Assembly: GCF_019703305.1 (NCBI RefSeq)
Contig: NZ_AP024814.1
Location: forward strand, 434,001-498,000
DNA: 64,000 nucleotides
Direction of reading: 5' to 3'
Source of the DNA: Helicobacter sp. NHP19-003
Lineage (GTDB): Bacteria > Campylobacterota > Campylobacteria > Campylobacterales > Helicobacteraceae
Below are positions 19,390 through 27,856 of the stretch, piece after piece (positions within the stretch are counted from its first letter, which is position 1; each line of letters starts with the position of its first letter). A model generated the notes under the pieces. The model had not been told where the DNA came from. It was given only the letters and a program-made list of their open reading frames with translations, and did not search any database. The position numbers were made by a program, and so were the translations under genes.

Positions 19390-19551
19390 GAAACGCTGCG
19401 CGTTTCTGGGTAAAACTAAGTCTAAAGCAACTGGTCCTGCGGAGTTTGCCCCCTAGCTTGAGACGCTAGGGGAAGCAAATGCGATGCATTTGCCCTTACT
19501 TGGGCGGCTTGGACAGCAAACGCTACGCAAACAAACGCGATGCGTTTGTTT
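19390..19551. repeat. Cluster of hairpin repeats downstream of the AapA-like frame
   Basis: Four perfect stems follow one another: GAAACGC/GCGTTTC with loop TGC (19390-19406); CCCCTAGC/GCTAGGGG (about 19451-19473); GCAAATGC/GCATTTGC with loop GAT (19475-19493); AAACAAACGC/GCGTTTGTTT with loop GAT (19529-19551). The last is followed by an A/T-rich tail and could end the toxin transcript. No protein-coding frame of note is present in this part. Confidence 0.65.
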
Positions 19552-19576
19552 AGAATAAATTTGAAAGTTTAAGAAT

Positions 19577-19603
19577 AGGGGGCTTGGGGGTTTAATGCCC
19601 CCT
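19577..19603. terminator. Stem-loop beyond the stop of the frameshifted lipoprotein gene
   Basis: AGGGGGC (19577-19583) pairs with GCCCCCT (19597-19603). It lies eight bases past the minus-strand stop and is followed on that strand by ATTCTT, so it could end the lipoprotein transcript. On the plus strand it is followed by a pyrimidine-rich stretch and could also end the toxin transcript. Confidence 0.5.
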
Positions 19604-19611
19604 GTTTCCCT

Positions 19612-20348
19612 TTAGTACAACAACTCGGTTTGCACGCCATAGAGCAAGTGGTCAAATAAGCGCCAATGCTGGGTGGAGAAGTGGTATTGCGTGCGCATGA
19701 GTTGGCGGATTTGCTCGATCGCCGCACTATCCACGAGCAACACCATTAAGGTTTTGTGGTAGTAGGTGAGGGGGATTAGGGTTTTTTCTTTGTAGATTTG
19801 GGGGCTGTCTATGGCTTTGTCAATGGTGAAAAGCAGGACATTGCGCAAGTGCTCGGATTTCCAGTGGTGTGCACTCAAGGCTTGGTTTAGGCGGTTGTAA
19901 AGGGCGAAGGTGAGTTGCCGTCTGGCGTTGAAGTAGGCACTCTCGCGCGCGTCTTCGGGGGTTTTAGCGCCGGCATCGCTCACCCCATAGCCCACCAAAA
20001 AGTGCCCGCTTGTGTGTATGGGGGCACTCTTGGGTTTAGGGGCTGGGGCTTGGTGGGTTTGTGGTTGGGGCTGTGGTTTTGGTTTTTCTTGGGGCTTTGG
20101 GGGTGGGGGGTTTTGAGCTTGTTGTCCAACGCATCCATTTTGCGCTCATTTGTGGCCACGGCGTTTTTGAGCTGCTCAATTTGTTGCTCTAGGGCGTGGG
20201 TTTCTTTAGCCTCTTCTTTAGCCTGCTTGCTGGGTTTTTCTTTTCTAGGGGGTTGTGGGGTGGCATCGGGGTCGCTGCTTTGGTACACACTGCAACCTAA
20301 AAACACACTCCCGCACAACACTCCCGCTAAAATCGCTTTCTTTGACAA
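19612..20348 (-). pseudogene. Lipoprotein with Pro/Gln/Lys linker, frameshifted at a C6 tract
   Basis: The start is TTG 20348 (MSKKAILAGVLCGSVFLGC) because a -10 box TATAAT (plus-strand 20380-20385) lies over the longer frame's ATG. The lipobox is VFLGC. Next come a charged coiled-coil segment with HALEQQIEQLKNAVATNE and LDNKLK, a tract of six C on the coding strand (plus-strand 20105-20110), and then a second frame. With seven C the frame runs KTPPPPKPQEKPKPQPQPQ into a C-terminal domain with HFLVGYGVSDAGAKTPEDAR. That domain resembles LPP20-type lipoproteins. As read, the product stops soon after the domain start. Phase variation or a read error are both possible. Confidence 0.75.
20105..20110. 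repeat. Homopolymer G6 (C6 in the coding strand) at the lipoprotein frameshift
   Basis: One more base would join the lipid-anchored N-terminus to the C-terminal domain through a Pro/Gln/Lys linker. A G5 tract lies four bases away (20099-20103). Confidence 0.6.
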
Positions 20349-20403
20349 AATAGCCCCTTGACTTTTAAAATAAAAGGACATTATAGCACAGACTAAAACA
20401 TGC

Positions 20404-20430
20404 TAGAATAGGGGTTATTTTTCAAAGGAG
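20404..20430 (+). promoter_or_regulatory. pepF promoter (extended -10 TGCTAGAAT) and SD
   Basis: TAGAAT at 20404-20409 with TGC before it, and AAAGGAG at 20424-20430, six bases before ATG 20436. The element is divergent to the lipoprotein promoter at 20380-20385. Confidence 0.6.
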
Positions 20431-20435
20431 TTTTT

Positions 20436-22199
20436 ATGGGAAGCAAAGAAGCAAAAGATTTAGAACACCGGTGGGATTTGAGCGCGCTTTTTAAAGACCA
20501 AGAAGCTTTAGACAAGCACCTAGCGGCTTGGGATAAAAAGGTCGCGAGTTTTGAGAAAAAGCATGCGGGCAGTTTTGCTAAGATTGAGCCCGAGAAGTTT
20601 GAGGCGGTGCTGGCAGAGTATGAAACCTTGAGTGAGGGCATTTCGCGGGCGATGAGTTATGTCTTTTTGATTTTCTGTGTGGATGCGAAAAGAAGCGACC
20701 TTTACGCCAAATACCAACTACTGTGTGCCGATATGGGCAAACATTTGCTCTTTGTGGAAAACGAGTTTTGTGCCCTAGAGAGCGCAAAACAAGAGGCGTT
20801 GATTGCCGCCACGCCCAAATACGCCTATTTCTTGCGCTTGCTTTTGCGCCAAAAGCCCCACATGCTGAGCCTGCCTGAGGAAAAGGTGCTTTTAGCCACT
20901 TGTGGTGTGGGCGTGGAGGCGTTTTCTAATTTGTTCGATCAGGTCATCACTTCGCTTAAAATGCCTTTTCAAAATAAAATGCTGAGCGAGGAAGAGATTT
21001 TATCCGAGCTGCACAACCCCGATCGCAAACTACGCAAACAGGCGCAAAAGACCTTGACAAAATCCTTAAAAAAGCAAGAGTTGGTGCTGACCTATGTTTT
21101 AAACATGGTGCGTAAAGACCTCCACATCGACACGAAGTTACGCCACTACGAAAGGCCCGAAACTTTTAGGCATTTGTCTAACCAAATCTCCCAAGCCAGC
21201 GTGGATAGCATGATCGAGATTGTGGAGGAACACTACCCCCTCGTGCACCGCTACTACAAAAGCAAGGCAAAAATTTTAGGCCATAAACTCAAGGACCACG
21301 ACCGCTACGCCCCCATTGAATCCAAAGAAGCCCCTTTAAGCTACAAAGAGGCGTTGGATTTGGTGTGTAAGGCCTACAAAGAGTTTTCGCCCAAATTTTA
21401 CGAAATTGTCAAGCAGGGCATTGAGGGGGGGTGGGTGGACTCGCACCCTAGAGCCGATAAACGGGGCGGGGCTTTTAGCGACAGCACGGTGCCTAGCGCA
21501 CACCCCTTTGTGCTTTTAAACTTCACGGGCAATCGGCGTTCCGCCTTCACCATCGCTCACGAGTTTGGGCATATGATCCACCAGACCTTGAGCCGTCAAG
21601 TGGGCTATTTAAACACCAACACCCCCTTGACCACGAGCGAAACCGCCTCTGTCTTTGGTGAAATGCTTTTGTTTGAGAACCTGAAGAAAGACCTAGATAA
21701 GAAGGAGTTAAGGGGCATTTATGCGGGCAAATTAGAGGACATTTTCTCCACGATGTTTAGGCAGGTGGTGATGACGAATTTTGAAAGGCGTATCCACCAA
21801 AATGGGGAGCATTTTGAGGAGCTGAAAGCCAAAGATTTTGACAAAATTTGGCAAGAGGAAAACACCAAAATGTTTGGCAAGAGCTTGAAGCTCAGCAAAA
21901 ACTACGCCCGTTGGTGGAGCTACATCCCTCACTTCATCCATTCGCCCTTTTACTGCTACTCTTACAGCTATGGGCAGTTGTTGGTCCTAGCGCTCTTTGG
22001 GCTATACCGTTCTAAGAAAACCCTAAAAGAGAAACAAGAGTTTGTAGACACCTACACCACCTTTTTAAGCAAGGGGGGCAGCCAAAGCCCTGAAGAGTTG
22101 GTGGGCATGTTTGGCTTAAACATTGCCGATAAAGAATTTTGGAAAATTGGCATGGGCGAGGTGGAGAAAATGCTCGCAGAGTTCGAGGGCTTGCTTTAA
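20436..22199 (+). CDS. pepF: Oligoendopeptidase F
   Basis: A 587-residue M3-family zinc metallopeptidase that trims short peptides in the cytoplasm. The zinc motif AHEFGHMIHQ is near residue 375 and the downstream ligand region ETASVFGEMLLFENL provides the glutamate. The C-terminal segment YARWWSYIPHFIHSPFYCYSYSYGQLLVLALF is typical. No signal peptide. It starts an apparent five-gene run on the plus strand and its stop codon overlaps the next ATG (TAATG). The H. pylori counterpart is HP0470 as I remember it. Confidence 0.95.
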   Translation: MGSKEAKDLEHRWDLSALFKDQEALDKHLAAWDKKVASFEKKHAGSFAKIEPEKFEAVLAEYETLSEGISRAMSYVFLIFCVDAKRSDLYAKYQLLCADMGKHLLFVENEFCALESAKQEALIAATPKYAYFLRLLLRQKPHMLSLPEEKVLLATCGVGVEAFSNLFDQVITSLKMPFQNKMLSEEEILSELHNPDRKLRKQAQKTLTKSLKKQELVLTYVLNMVRKDLHIDTKLRHYERPETFRHLSNQISQASVDSMIEIVEEHYPLVHRYYKSKAKILGHKLKDHDRYAPIESKEAPLSYKEALDLVCKAYKEFSPKFYEIVKQGIEGGWVDSHPRADKRGGAFSDSTVPSAHPFVLLNFTGNRRSAFTIAHEFGHMIHQTLSRQVGYLNTNTPLTTSETASVFGEMLLFENLKKDLDKKELRGIYAGKLEDIFSTMFRQVVMTNFERRIHQNGEHFEELKAKDFDKIWQEENTKMFGKSLKLSKNYARWWSYIPHFIHSPFYCYSYSYGQLLVLALFGLYRSKKTLKEKQEFVDTYTTFLSKGGSQSPEELVGMFGLNIADKEFWKIGMGEVEKMLAEFEGLL

Positions 22200-22666
22200 T
22201 GGATATCCTGCAAAGATACAAGGCGATGAGCGACCAACATTGCCTAGATTGCCTGCATTTTTTGCACCAAACCCACACGCATTTTAGTGTCTTTTGCGCC
22301 CTAGAGCATGTGCGCTTTGACCCCCCCATCCCCGAAGAGCAGATTGCCGACTTTGGGAGTTTTGTACTCTTTGTATTGGCCGGCTACACCTTTGAAAGCT
22401 TGAAAATCGCCAAAGAGCCTCCACGCATCAGCTTTGAGGCGGGGCTGGGCGACAATTTTGAAACCACAGTGCGAATCGCGCTTGAGGGGATCGTGCAAAT
22501 CATCGTTAAGGATAGAAACGACTCCAATGTCGTGCTGTTTAACCGCTGTGATCCGCATACGATTTTCACAGACAGCACCGCCGAAGCCCTGCAAAGCTCT
22601 AAGGATGCGCTCTTGTCCGACCCAAGAAACCAAGAAGTGATCGCCACTTTACAGAAAGAACCCTAA
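22199..22666 (+). CDS. Conserved Helicobacter protein of unknown function (155 residues)
   Basis: The start is ATG 22199, which overlaps the pepF stop; the longer frame runs back into pepF and is not needed. It begins MDILQRYKAMSDQHCLDCLHF. No signal peptide or membrane segment is evident. A region LEGIVQIIVKDRNDSNVVLFNRCDP suggests a compact alpha/beta fold. I do not recognise the family. Translational coupling on both sides (TAATG at 22664-22668 as well) ties it to pepF and the next gene. Confidence 0.85.
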   Translation: MDILQRYKAMSDQHCLDCLHFLHQTHTHFSVFCALEHVRFDPPIPEEQIADFGSFVLFVLAGYTFESLKIAKEPPRISFEAGLGDNFETTVRIALEGIVQIIVKDRNDSNVVLFNRCDPHTIFTDSTAEALQSSKDALLSDPRNQEVIATLQKEP

Positions 22667-24159
22667 TGAGCCTACTCACTTTAAAAATCCGCGCCTTTAA
22701 ATTCAACCCCATTTGCGATTACAACCCCGCTTATGTGCTTTATGGCGTGAGCTATAACCCTGGGGGCCGTTTAAAAGAAGTGCTGGCAAGTGTGCCTAAT
22801 CTTGCCTACGACTCGGTGCATTTGGGGCTAAAGATCAACCAAATCGCTGTGTTTGAGGATTTAGAGATTGCCGACTTGATCGATCGTTTTGGCAAAGAGT
22901 GGGTGCTTGAACCTTTGGCGATCCCTTACGCCAAACAAGATTTATTGCTGGATGAGGAAGCCCTGCTCGAGCCTTATGCAAACTTCTTTGCAAGCGCGCC
23001 CTTTTTGACTGAGGAGGAGAGGGCAGAGCTTGCCAAATACGCCAACATCAACACCCTAACGCCTAAAGAGCATGCGGGCTACTTTGGGGACGGGTTTTTC
23101 TTATACGCCAAGTGGCTGATGGAGCGCTACCCCCACAGAAGCCCGGAGATCTTAAGCAGCATTGCCGACAAAATGCATGGCGTGATGCACTTTGTACCTT
23201 TAAAACACCGCCTTTACCCCGAGAGCGATGCGCTCGATGTAGAGATTTACAGCCTGCAACAAATGCTCTTGAATGGCTCAAAATGCCCCTTAGCCAACAA
23301 CCCGTGGGCCAGACTAGGCAACATTGCCTACAACTTCTCTAAGCCCGACACAAGCAAGCAAGCCCCCTACTTGCTCTACAGCACCTATCCACAAAGTTAC
23401 AATGCCACCCCCCTGCTGCAAAGTACACGCCTCTTGTTGCAAAAGCTGAACCTGCACTTTTTAGAGTTGCCCTGTGTCTTTGATGGCGGACATTGGGGGC
23501 GTTTGGCGGATTTAGAAAAATTTTTAGCAGCCAGCGCCTACAACCTTGCCCTAGCGCATAAAGTTGGGGGAGTCTTGCTGTGCGCTGAGGAGGACGCTTA
23601 CAAGAACGCCACGCATGCCAAAGTCCTTTTGGATAGCGAGCCTGACCTATTAGAGAGTGTCAATCAAAACCTAGCCGCCTATGGCTTAAGCTACAGTCCC
23701 GAGGCTACAGCGGTGTTTTTAAACGATTTATTGGCAAAAGAGGTGTTGCAACTTGAGCCCATCACCCCTTTTAAAGGCTTTAGCGCCGTGTGGTTTAAAG
23801 AGAGCGCACAAGAACACCCCGCCCTATTGAAGTGGCTGGGTTTACACACCCACAGCCCCCTATTTAGTAAAGAATCTTACGCCCACTTGTTAGACATTGA
23901 CCGCCAAATGGCACTCAAAGAGTCGGCGCGAATCCGCTATGCAGGCATTGATTTGGGCGTGGATTTTTTAATGGTGGATGCGCTCAGCCAATTCCACATG
24001 TTCGACACTCTCGCCGAGCAAGCCTCTAAAGCCTACCAAAGGGATCACGACTGCACGAGTGCCTTGTTCTTGCCCCAGGTGGTGCTTTTGGCGTTGGGTG
24101 AGAGAGAAACTAAGGCGTTGGGCTTAGACAGCCACAAAAACGCCTTTAACTTCTTGTGA
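22666..24159 (+). CDS. Conserved protein with iron-sulfur-protein-like N-terminus (DUF5644-like)
   Basis: A 497-residue soluble protein. Its opening, LLTLKIRAFKFNPICDYNPAY, resembles the start of fumarate-reductase iron-sulfur subunits, but the clustered cysteines of a 2Fe-2S ferredoxin are absent. This fits the DUF5644 domain known mainly from epsilonproteobacteria, an assignment held with modest confidence. The large C-terminal part contains single scattered Cys (ELPCVFDGGHWG, GVLLCAEEDAY, HDCTSALFLPQVVLLALG) and may be HdrB-like. Function unknown. It is coupled to the previous gene. Confidence 0.75.
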   Translation: MSLLTLKIRAFKFNPICDYNPAYVLYGVSYNPGGRLKEVLASVPNLAYDSVHLGLKINQIAVFEDLEIADLIDRFGKEWVLEPLAIPYAKQDLLLDEEALLEPYANFFASAPFLTEEERAELAKYANINTLTPKEHAGYFGDGFFLYAKWLMERYPHRSPEILSSIADKMHGVMHFVPLKHRLYPESDALDVEIYSLQQMLLNGSKCPLANNPWARLGNIAYNFSKPDTSKQAPYLLYSTYPQSYNATPLLQSTRLLLQKLNLHFLELPCVFDGGHWGRLADLEKFLAASAYNLALAHKVGGVLLCAEEDAYKNATHAKVLLDSEPDLLESVNQNLAAYGLSYSPEATAVFLNDLLAKEVLQLEPITPFKGFSAVWFKESAQEHPALLKWLGLHTHSPLFSKESYAHLLDIDRQMALKESARIRYAGIDLGVDFLMVDALSQFHMFDTLAEQASKAYQRDHDCTSALFLPQVVLLALGERETKALGLDSHKNAFNFL

Positions 24160-24169
24160 GGGAGTACGC

Positions 24170-24472
24170 TTGAAAACAGGGCTAAAAATCCTATTTGCCT
24201 CAGTGCTTGGCCTGGCCTGGTATATTGTCAATGGCGAAACTTCGGGAGATTTAGCCCTCATGATTTTCTTTTTTGTAGCGTTCTTATTACTCATCAAGCC
24301 CATATCCTTTCAGCCCCCAGAAAAGCGGGAGGACTACATACAACAACTCAAAAGGAGCTACGAGCGCAAAATGGATTTACGGAAAAAAGAGAAAGAGGAG
24401 AAGCGGCGCTTGAATCAAGCCGCTACAGAACGGGACTATAAAAAACGCGACAGCAACACGAGTTTGCTTTAA
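24170..24472 (+). CDS. Small membrane protein with basic C-terminal tail
   Basis: A 100-residue protein from TTG 24170 behind GGGAG. Two hydrophobic helices (about residues 5-20 and 27-47) are followed by a strongly charged helix rich in Lys, Arg and Glu (YERKMDLRKKEKEEKRRLNQ). It overlaps the next gene as TAATG. No function is recognised. Confidence 0.75.
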   Translation: MKTGLKILFASVLGLAWYIVNGETSGDLALMIFFFVAFLLLIKPISFQPPEKREDYIQQLKRSYERKMDLRKKEKEEKRRLNQAATERDYKKRDSNTSLL

Positions 24473-25170
24473 TGTTGGAAGTGGTGTTGATTGTGGGGGT
24501 GGCGGTGGTGTTGATCTATCTATACTACACCTTGCAGGAGTATTTGAAAAATCCGCTTAAAAACCCCCCGGAGCTCAAGAAGCAAGAGTTCAGTCCGCCT
24601 GAAACCTATGTGCTGCCCACCCCCCTAGAAACGCTCAAAAACAGCGAAGCGGGCTTGTTTGCCGCTTTAATGGGGGTGTTTAGCAAACACATCAAAGAAA
24701 CCCCTCTAAGTCTTGCTTTAAGCCAAGTGTTTTTGCAAGACTTGAGCCAAGTGTTTCACAAGGACTTGGAGCCACTCACCGAGATTTACCAAAAAGACGA
24801 CCGCCCGCTTGAAGAACTCTGCAACGCGCTCTCTAGCCTAGCGCATGGGGAGTATAAAAAGCGGGTGAAGTGGGTGGAACTGCTTTTTGTTTTGGCTTAC
24901 AGCGATGGGGCGTTGGGGTCTGAAGAAAGGGAAGCCCTGCTAGACATAGGGGCGTTTTTGGGGCTAGAGAATGCGGATTTTAACCAACTTTACGAGGGTT
25001 TTGGGAGCTTAAACTTCAGTCCACAAGAGAGCCTAGAAGTGGTGGATTTTGAAGGCTTTAAAGCCAGGGTACAAGAAACACATCTAAACTTGCTTGACCC
25101 CAAGAAATGGAATAAAAGCTATCTGCCTGATTGCATGCTGGAGTTGTGGCAACTCCCCAAAAATACATAA
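24472..25170 (+). CDS. Membrane-anchored protein with TerB-like domain
   Basis: Residues 3-20 form one transmembrane helix (VVLIVGVAVVLIYLYYTL). The C-terminal half has LLFVLAYSDGALGSEEREALLDIGAFLGLENADFNQLYEGF, a pattern typical of the TerB / DjlA N-terminal fold. Function unknown; TerB-like domains often act at membranes in stress responses. It ends the pepF operon; the next gene has its own promoter. Confidence 0.75.
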   Translation: MLEVVLIVGVAVVLIYLYYTLQEYLKNPLKNPPELKKQEFSPPETYVLPTPLETLKNSEAGLFAALMGVFSKHIKETPLSLALSQVFLQDLSQVFHKDLEPLTEIYQKDDRPLEELCNALSSLAHGEYKKRVKWVELLFVLAYSDGALGSEEREALLDIGAFLGLENADFNQLYEGFGSLNFSPQESLEVVDFEGFKARVQETHLNLLDPKKWNKSYLPDCMLELWQLPKNT

Positions 25171-25219
25171 ATGTAAAACCTCCATTCTAAAATAGCTTTG
25201 TAAACAAAAAGAAAACATG

Positions 25220-25254
25220 CTAGGATATCCCTTTATTTTTATGAAGGGAGAGAT
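25220..25254 (+). promoter_or_regulatory. Promoter and SD deciding the start at GTG 25259
   Basis: TGC precedes TAGGAT (25221-25226), an extended -10, and GAAGGGAGAGA precedes GTG 25259. The ATG codons at 25217 and 25241 lie in the promoter and ahead of the SD, so they are unlikely starts. Confidence 0.5.
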
Positions 25255-25258
25255 AGCG

Positions 25259-26734
25259 GTGAGAAAAACCTTAGTTTTGTGCGCTTTGGCTTGTGGTGGC
25301 TTGGAGGGCTTGGAGTTTGGCGAAATGGGCAACACCAGCTTTGGCATGGGTGGGGCAGGAGTCGCCCTTGAAAACTCTGCTTGGGGGCTGTATTATAACC
25401 CCGCCTTGCTGGATATGGATGAGTGCAGTAAAGCCAAACTAGGTTATAGCTTTGGGATCGGGGTTAGGGAGAAAAATATCCTACCCCTCGTGTCTAGTGC
25501 CCTGCAAGGCTCAAGCTTGGACGATCTCACACAATTAGCCGAGCAGCTCCCCCCACAAGCCCTACAAAGCTTGGTACAAGGGGGGACTCTCAGCATTGAT
25601 GCCGCCCAAAGCCCCACAGCGCAAACTATTGTCAATGCGGGCAATGCTTTGAAAGACTTTTTAAAGCTAAATGGCTTGCATGTAGATTCGCAAAATGGCA
25701 TTGTGGTGCAGATCAGCCCCAAGTTGAAAAACCATAAGGGCGGGATCGGAACATTTAGCATCGGCGTTTTTGCCAGCCTTTTTGCCGGCGCGAGTGCCGT
25801 AACCAACCCCCGCTATCACCAACTCATCGCGCCCCTAGGCCATGGTTTTTACGCTGGGGCGCAAATCAATAAAGACAGCTTGACTTTAAGCCAAAGCAAC
25901 CAAAGTGCCTTTTTAAATTCATCTTTGCTCTCCCCCTACGCTAATAACGCCGCGCGGGTGCAGGCTTTGGGGATCGGGGCTGTACCCTTTGCCTACGCTA
26001 AGGGCTTTGACCTTAAAAAAGCGGGGCGGATCGCCTTTGGAGTAACCTTTAAATACCTTTACACCTTGAGCTATGGGCTTGGGTTTTCTGGGGCAGGGCA
26101 GGCTTTCATCGCCAACGCTGAAAACTTGCTTTCTAACTTCTCTTTCAGCACACAGGACATGGTGCGCCAAAGCCACTTTGGTCTAGATTTGGGCGGGGCT
26201 TACCGCATCAAGGGCTTCATGGTGGGGCTTGTGGGCAAATACCTAAACGCCCCCAAAATCCGCTACGCCCATTTGCCCAACATGCGAATCGATCCGCAGG
26301 TGCGTTTGGGGCTGGGTTATCGCTGGAAATGGCTGAATTTGGCAATGGACTTTGATTTAACTTCGAATCAAACCATGATGTTGGATAAGCGCAGCCAAAT
26401 GATTGGGGGCGGAGTGATGTTTAACTGGAAGTGGTTTGCCTTGAAACTGGGAGCAATGGGGAATGTGGCTAAAGAGGGCTTGCACCAAGGGGTGATTTTA
26501 ACGGGGGGGATTCGCCTGTTTAAAGTCATTGACTTTTCGGTGCAATCGGGCTTGCAAACCGTTGCCCTAGGCGGTTCGGGGGCGCAAGGGATTTTAGGCT
26601 CTCTAGCAAGTATGAAACTCCCCAACTACCTAGCCTTTCGGGTGGGCGGGGTTGGGAGTGGTAGTTTAAAGCCTCCGTACAACCTGCACAGTCGCCTTAG
26701 CGATCGCCAACTCTTCGTTGGTGGGCACTCTTAA
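25259..26734 (+). CDS. Outer-membrane beta-barrel protein, TraF_2/FadL-like
   Basis: 491 residues from GTG 25259. The signal peptide is RKTLVLCALACGGLEGLEF. After it comes GEMGNTSFGMGGAGVALENSAWGLYYNPALL, the opening of the family annotated as conjugal transfer TraF-like and related to FadL-type barrels. The C-terminal half has repeated amphipathic strands ending in aromatic residues (LGLGYRWKWLNLAMDFDLT, GGGVMFNWKWFALKLGAMG). It probably sits in the outer membrane. There is no conjugation system nearby, so the name should not be taken literally. The last 23 codons run antisense through the end of ackA, and the barrel does not finish with the usual terminal aromatic strand. Confidence 0.75.
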   Translation: MRKTLVLCALACGGLEGLEFGEMGNTSFGMGGAGVALENSAWGLYYNPALLDMDECSKAKLGYSFGIGVREKNILPLVSSALQGSSLDDLTQLAEQLPPQALQSLVQGGTLSIDAAQSPTAQTIVNAGNALKDFLKLNGLHVDSQNGIVVQISPKLKNHKGGIGTFSIGVFASLFAGASAVTNPRYHQLIAPLGHGFYAGAQINKDSLTLSQSNQSAFLNSSLLSPYANNAARVQALGIGAVPFAYAKGFDLKKAGRIAFGVTFKYLYTLSYGLGFSGAGQAFIANAENLLSNFSFSTQDMVRQSHFGLDLGGAYRIKGFMVGLVGKYLNAPKIRYAHLPNMRIDPQVRLGLGYRWKWLNLAMDFDLTSNQTMMLDKRSQMIGGGVMFNWKWFALKLGAMGNVAKEGLHQGVILTGGIRLFKVIDFSVQSGLQTVALGGSGAQGILGSLASMKLPNYLAFRVGGVGSGSLKPPYNLHSRLSDRQLFVGGHS

Positions 26735-27856
26735 AATAGGCAATTTACGCGCTTGGCTCAAAAGCGCGATCCCGGGGCGGGGGTTGGCGTTGGCTTCTTC
26801 ATCTAGGAAAATCCCGAAGTTCTCCAGCCCACTGCACACGGTGTGGCGTAACTTGGTGCTGTTTTCGCCCACTCCCCCCGTGAAAATGATCGCATCCAAA
26901 GCCCCAAGTACAAAGGCGTAAGCCCCGATGTATTTTCTAATCCGGTGCGCATAAGTGTCAAAGGCGAGTTTGGCTTTTTTATCTTGAGCGGCCATGCGCT
27001 TTTCAATGGAGCGCATGTCATTGTCTCCACAAAGCCCCTTCAGACCGCTTTCGTGATTGAGCATGTGCACCACGCTGGCGGTGTCCTTGTTGGTGAGCTG
27101 CCCGATGTAAGAGAGCAAGGCTGGGTCTAAATCGCCCGAACGAGTCCCCATCACAAGCCCCTCTAGGGGGGTGAGCCCCATAGAGGTTTCTACACTCTTG
27201 CCATCCTTAATGGCGCACACGCTCGCCCCATTGCCAAGGTGCAAAGAGATGGCGTTGAAGTTTCTATAGGGGATGTGTAAAAATCTAGCGGCCTCTTGGG
27301 CAACAAAGTCGTGTGAAGTGCCGTGAAAGCCATAGCGGCGCAGTTTGTGCTGTTGGTAAAGCTCGTAGGGCAGGGCATACATATAGGCGTGGGGGGGGAT
27401 GCTCTGGTGGTAAGCGGTGTCGAACACGGCCACTTGGGGCAGATTGGGCACTTGTGCTTGCATCGCCTTGATCCCGGCTAGGTGGGCGGGGTTGTGCAGT
27501 GGGGCTAGGGGGCAAAGCTCTTCTAAATGCCCGATGACTTCAGGCGTGATTAAAGTGGGCTTGATGAATAAATCCCCCCCTGCACGACCCGATGCCCCCA
27601 CGCCATCGATATGATCCAAGCTTTTTAAAACCCCCATTACTTGTAGTTTTTCTTGCATTTTCAACAGCCCATGGGCGTGATCGGCGATGTGTAGGCTCTC
27701 GCTCTGTGAAGCTTTGGCATTAGTGGTGATGCTGATTTTGCCCTCAGGCTCGCCTATTTGCTCCACAAGCCCTTTAGCCAAAACCATGTGTTTGTCCATG
27801 TTAAACAGCTGGAACTTGATGGACGAGCTGCCTAAATTTAAAACGAGTACCCGCAT
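26666..27856 (-). CDS. ackA: Acetate kinase
   Basis: AckA interconverts acetyl phosphate and acetate with ATP. Motifs: NLGSSSIKFQLF at the start, FHGTSHDFV, HLGNGASVCAIKDGKS, LEGLVMGTRSGDLDPAL and the closing VPTNEELAIAK. The 396-residue length is normal and the frame is intact, whereas some H. pylori strains carry a broken copy. Its ATG directly follows the pta stop with no gap. The 3' end overlaps the convergent outer-membrane gene by 69 bases. Confidence 0.97.
   Translation of the reverse strand: MRVLVLNLGSSSIKFQLFNMDKHMVLAKGLVEQIGEPEGKISITTNAKASQSESLHIADHAHGLLKMQEKLQVMGVLKSLDHIDGVGASGRAGGDLFIKPTLITPEVIGHLEELCPLAPLHNPAHLAGIKAMQAQVPNLPQVAVFDTAYHQSIPPHAYMYALPYELYQQHKLRRYGFHGTSHDFVAQEAARFLHIPYRNFNAISLHLGNGASVCAIKDGKSVETSMGLTPLEGLVMGTRSGDLDPALLSYIGQLTNKDTASVVHMLNHESGLKGLCGDNDMRSIEKRMAAQDKKAKLAFDTYAHRIRKYIGAYAFVLGALDAIIFTGGVGENSTKLRHTVCSGLENFGIFLDEEANANPRPGIALLSQARKLPILRVPTNEELAIAKATVQVVRRL

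Noticed and set aside
19201-19551. CRISPR array or rRNA/tRNA fragment in the hairpin cluster
   Set aside because: The stems differ in sequence and spacing, there are no regular direct repeats, and no cloverleaf could be drawn.
25259-26734. Conjugative transfer locus, from the TraF-like name
   Set aside because: No other transfer gene, relaxase or pilus gene is present; the name reflects a barrel family, not conjugation.
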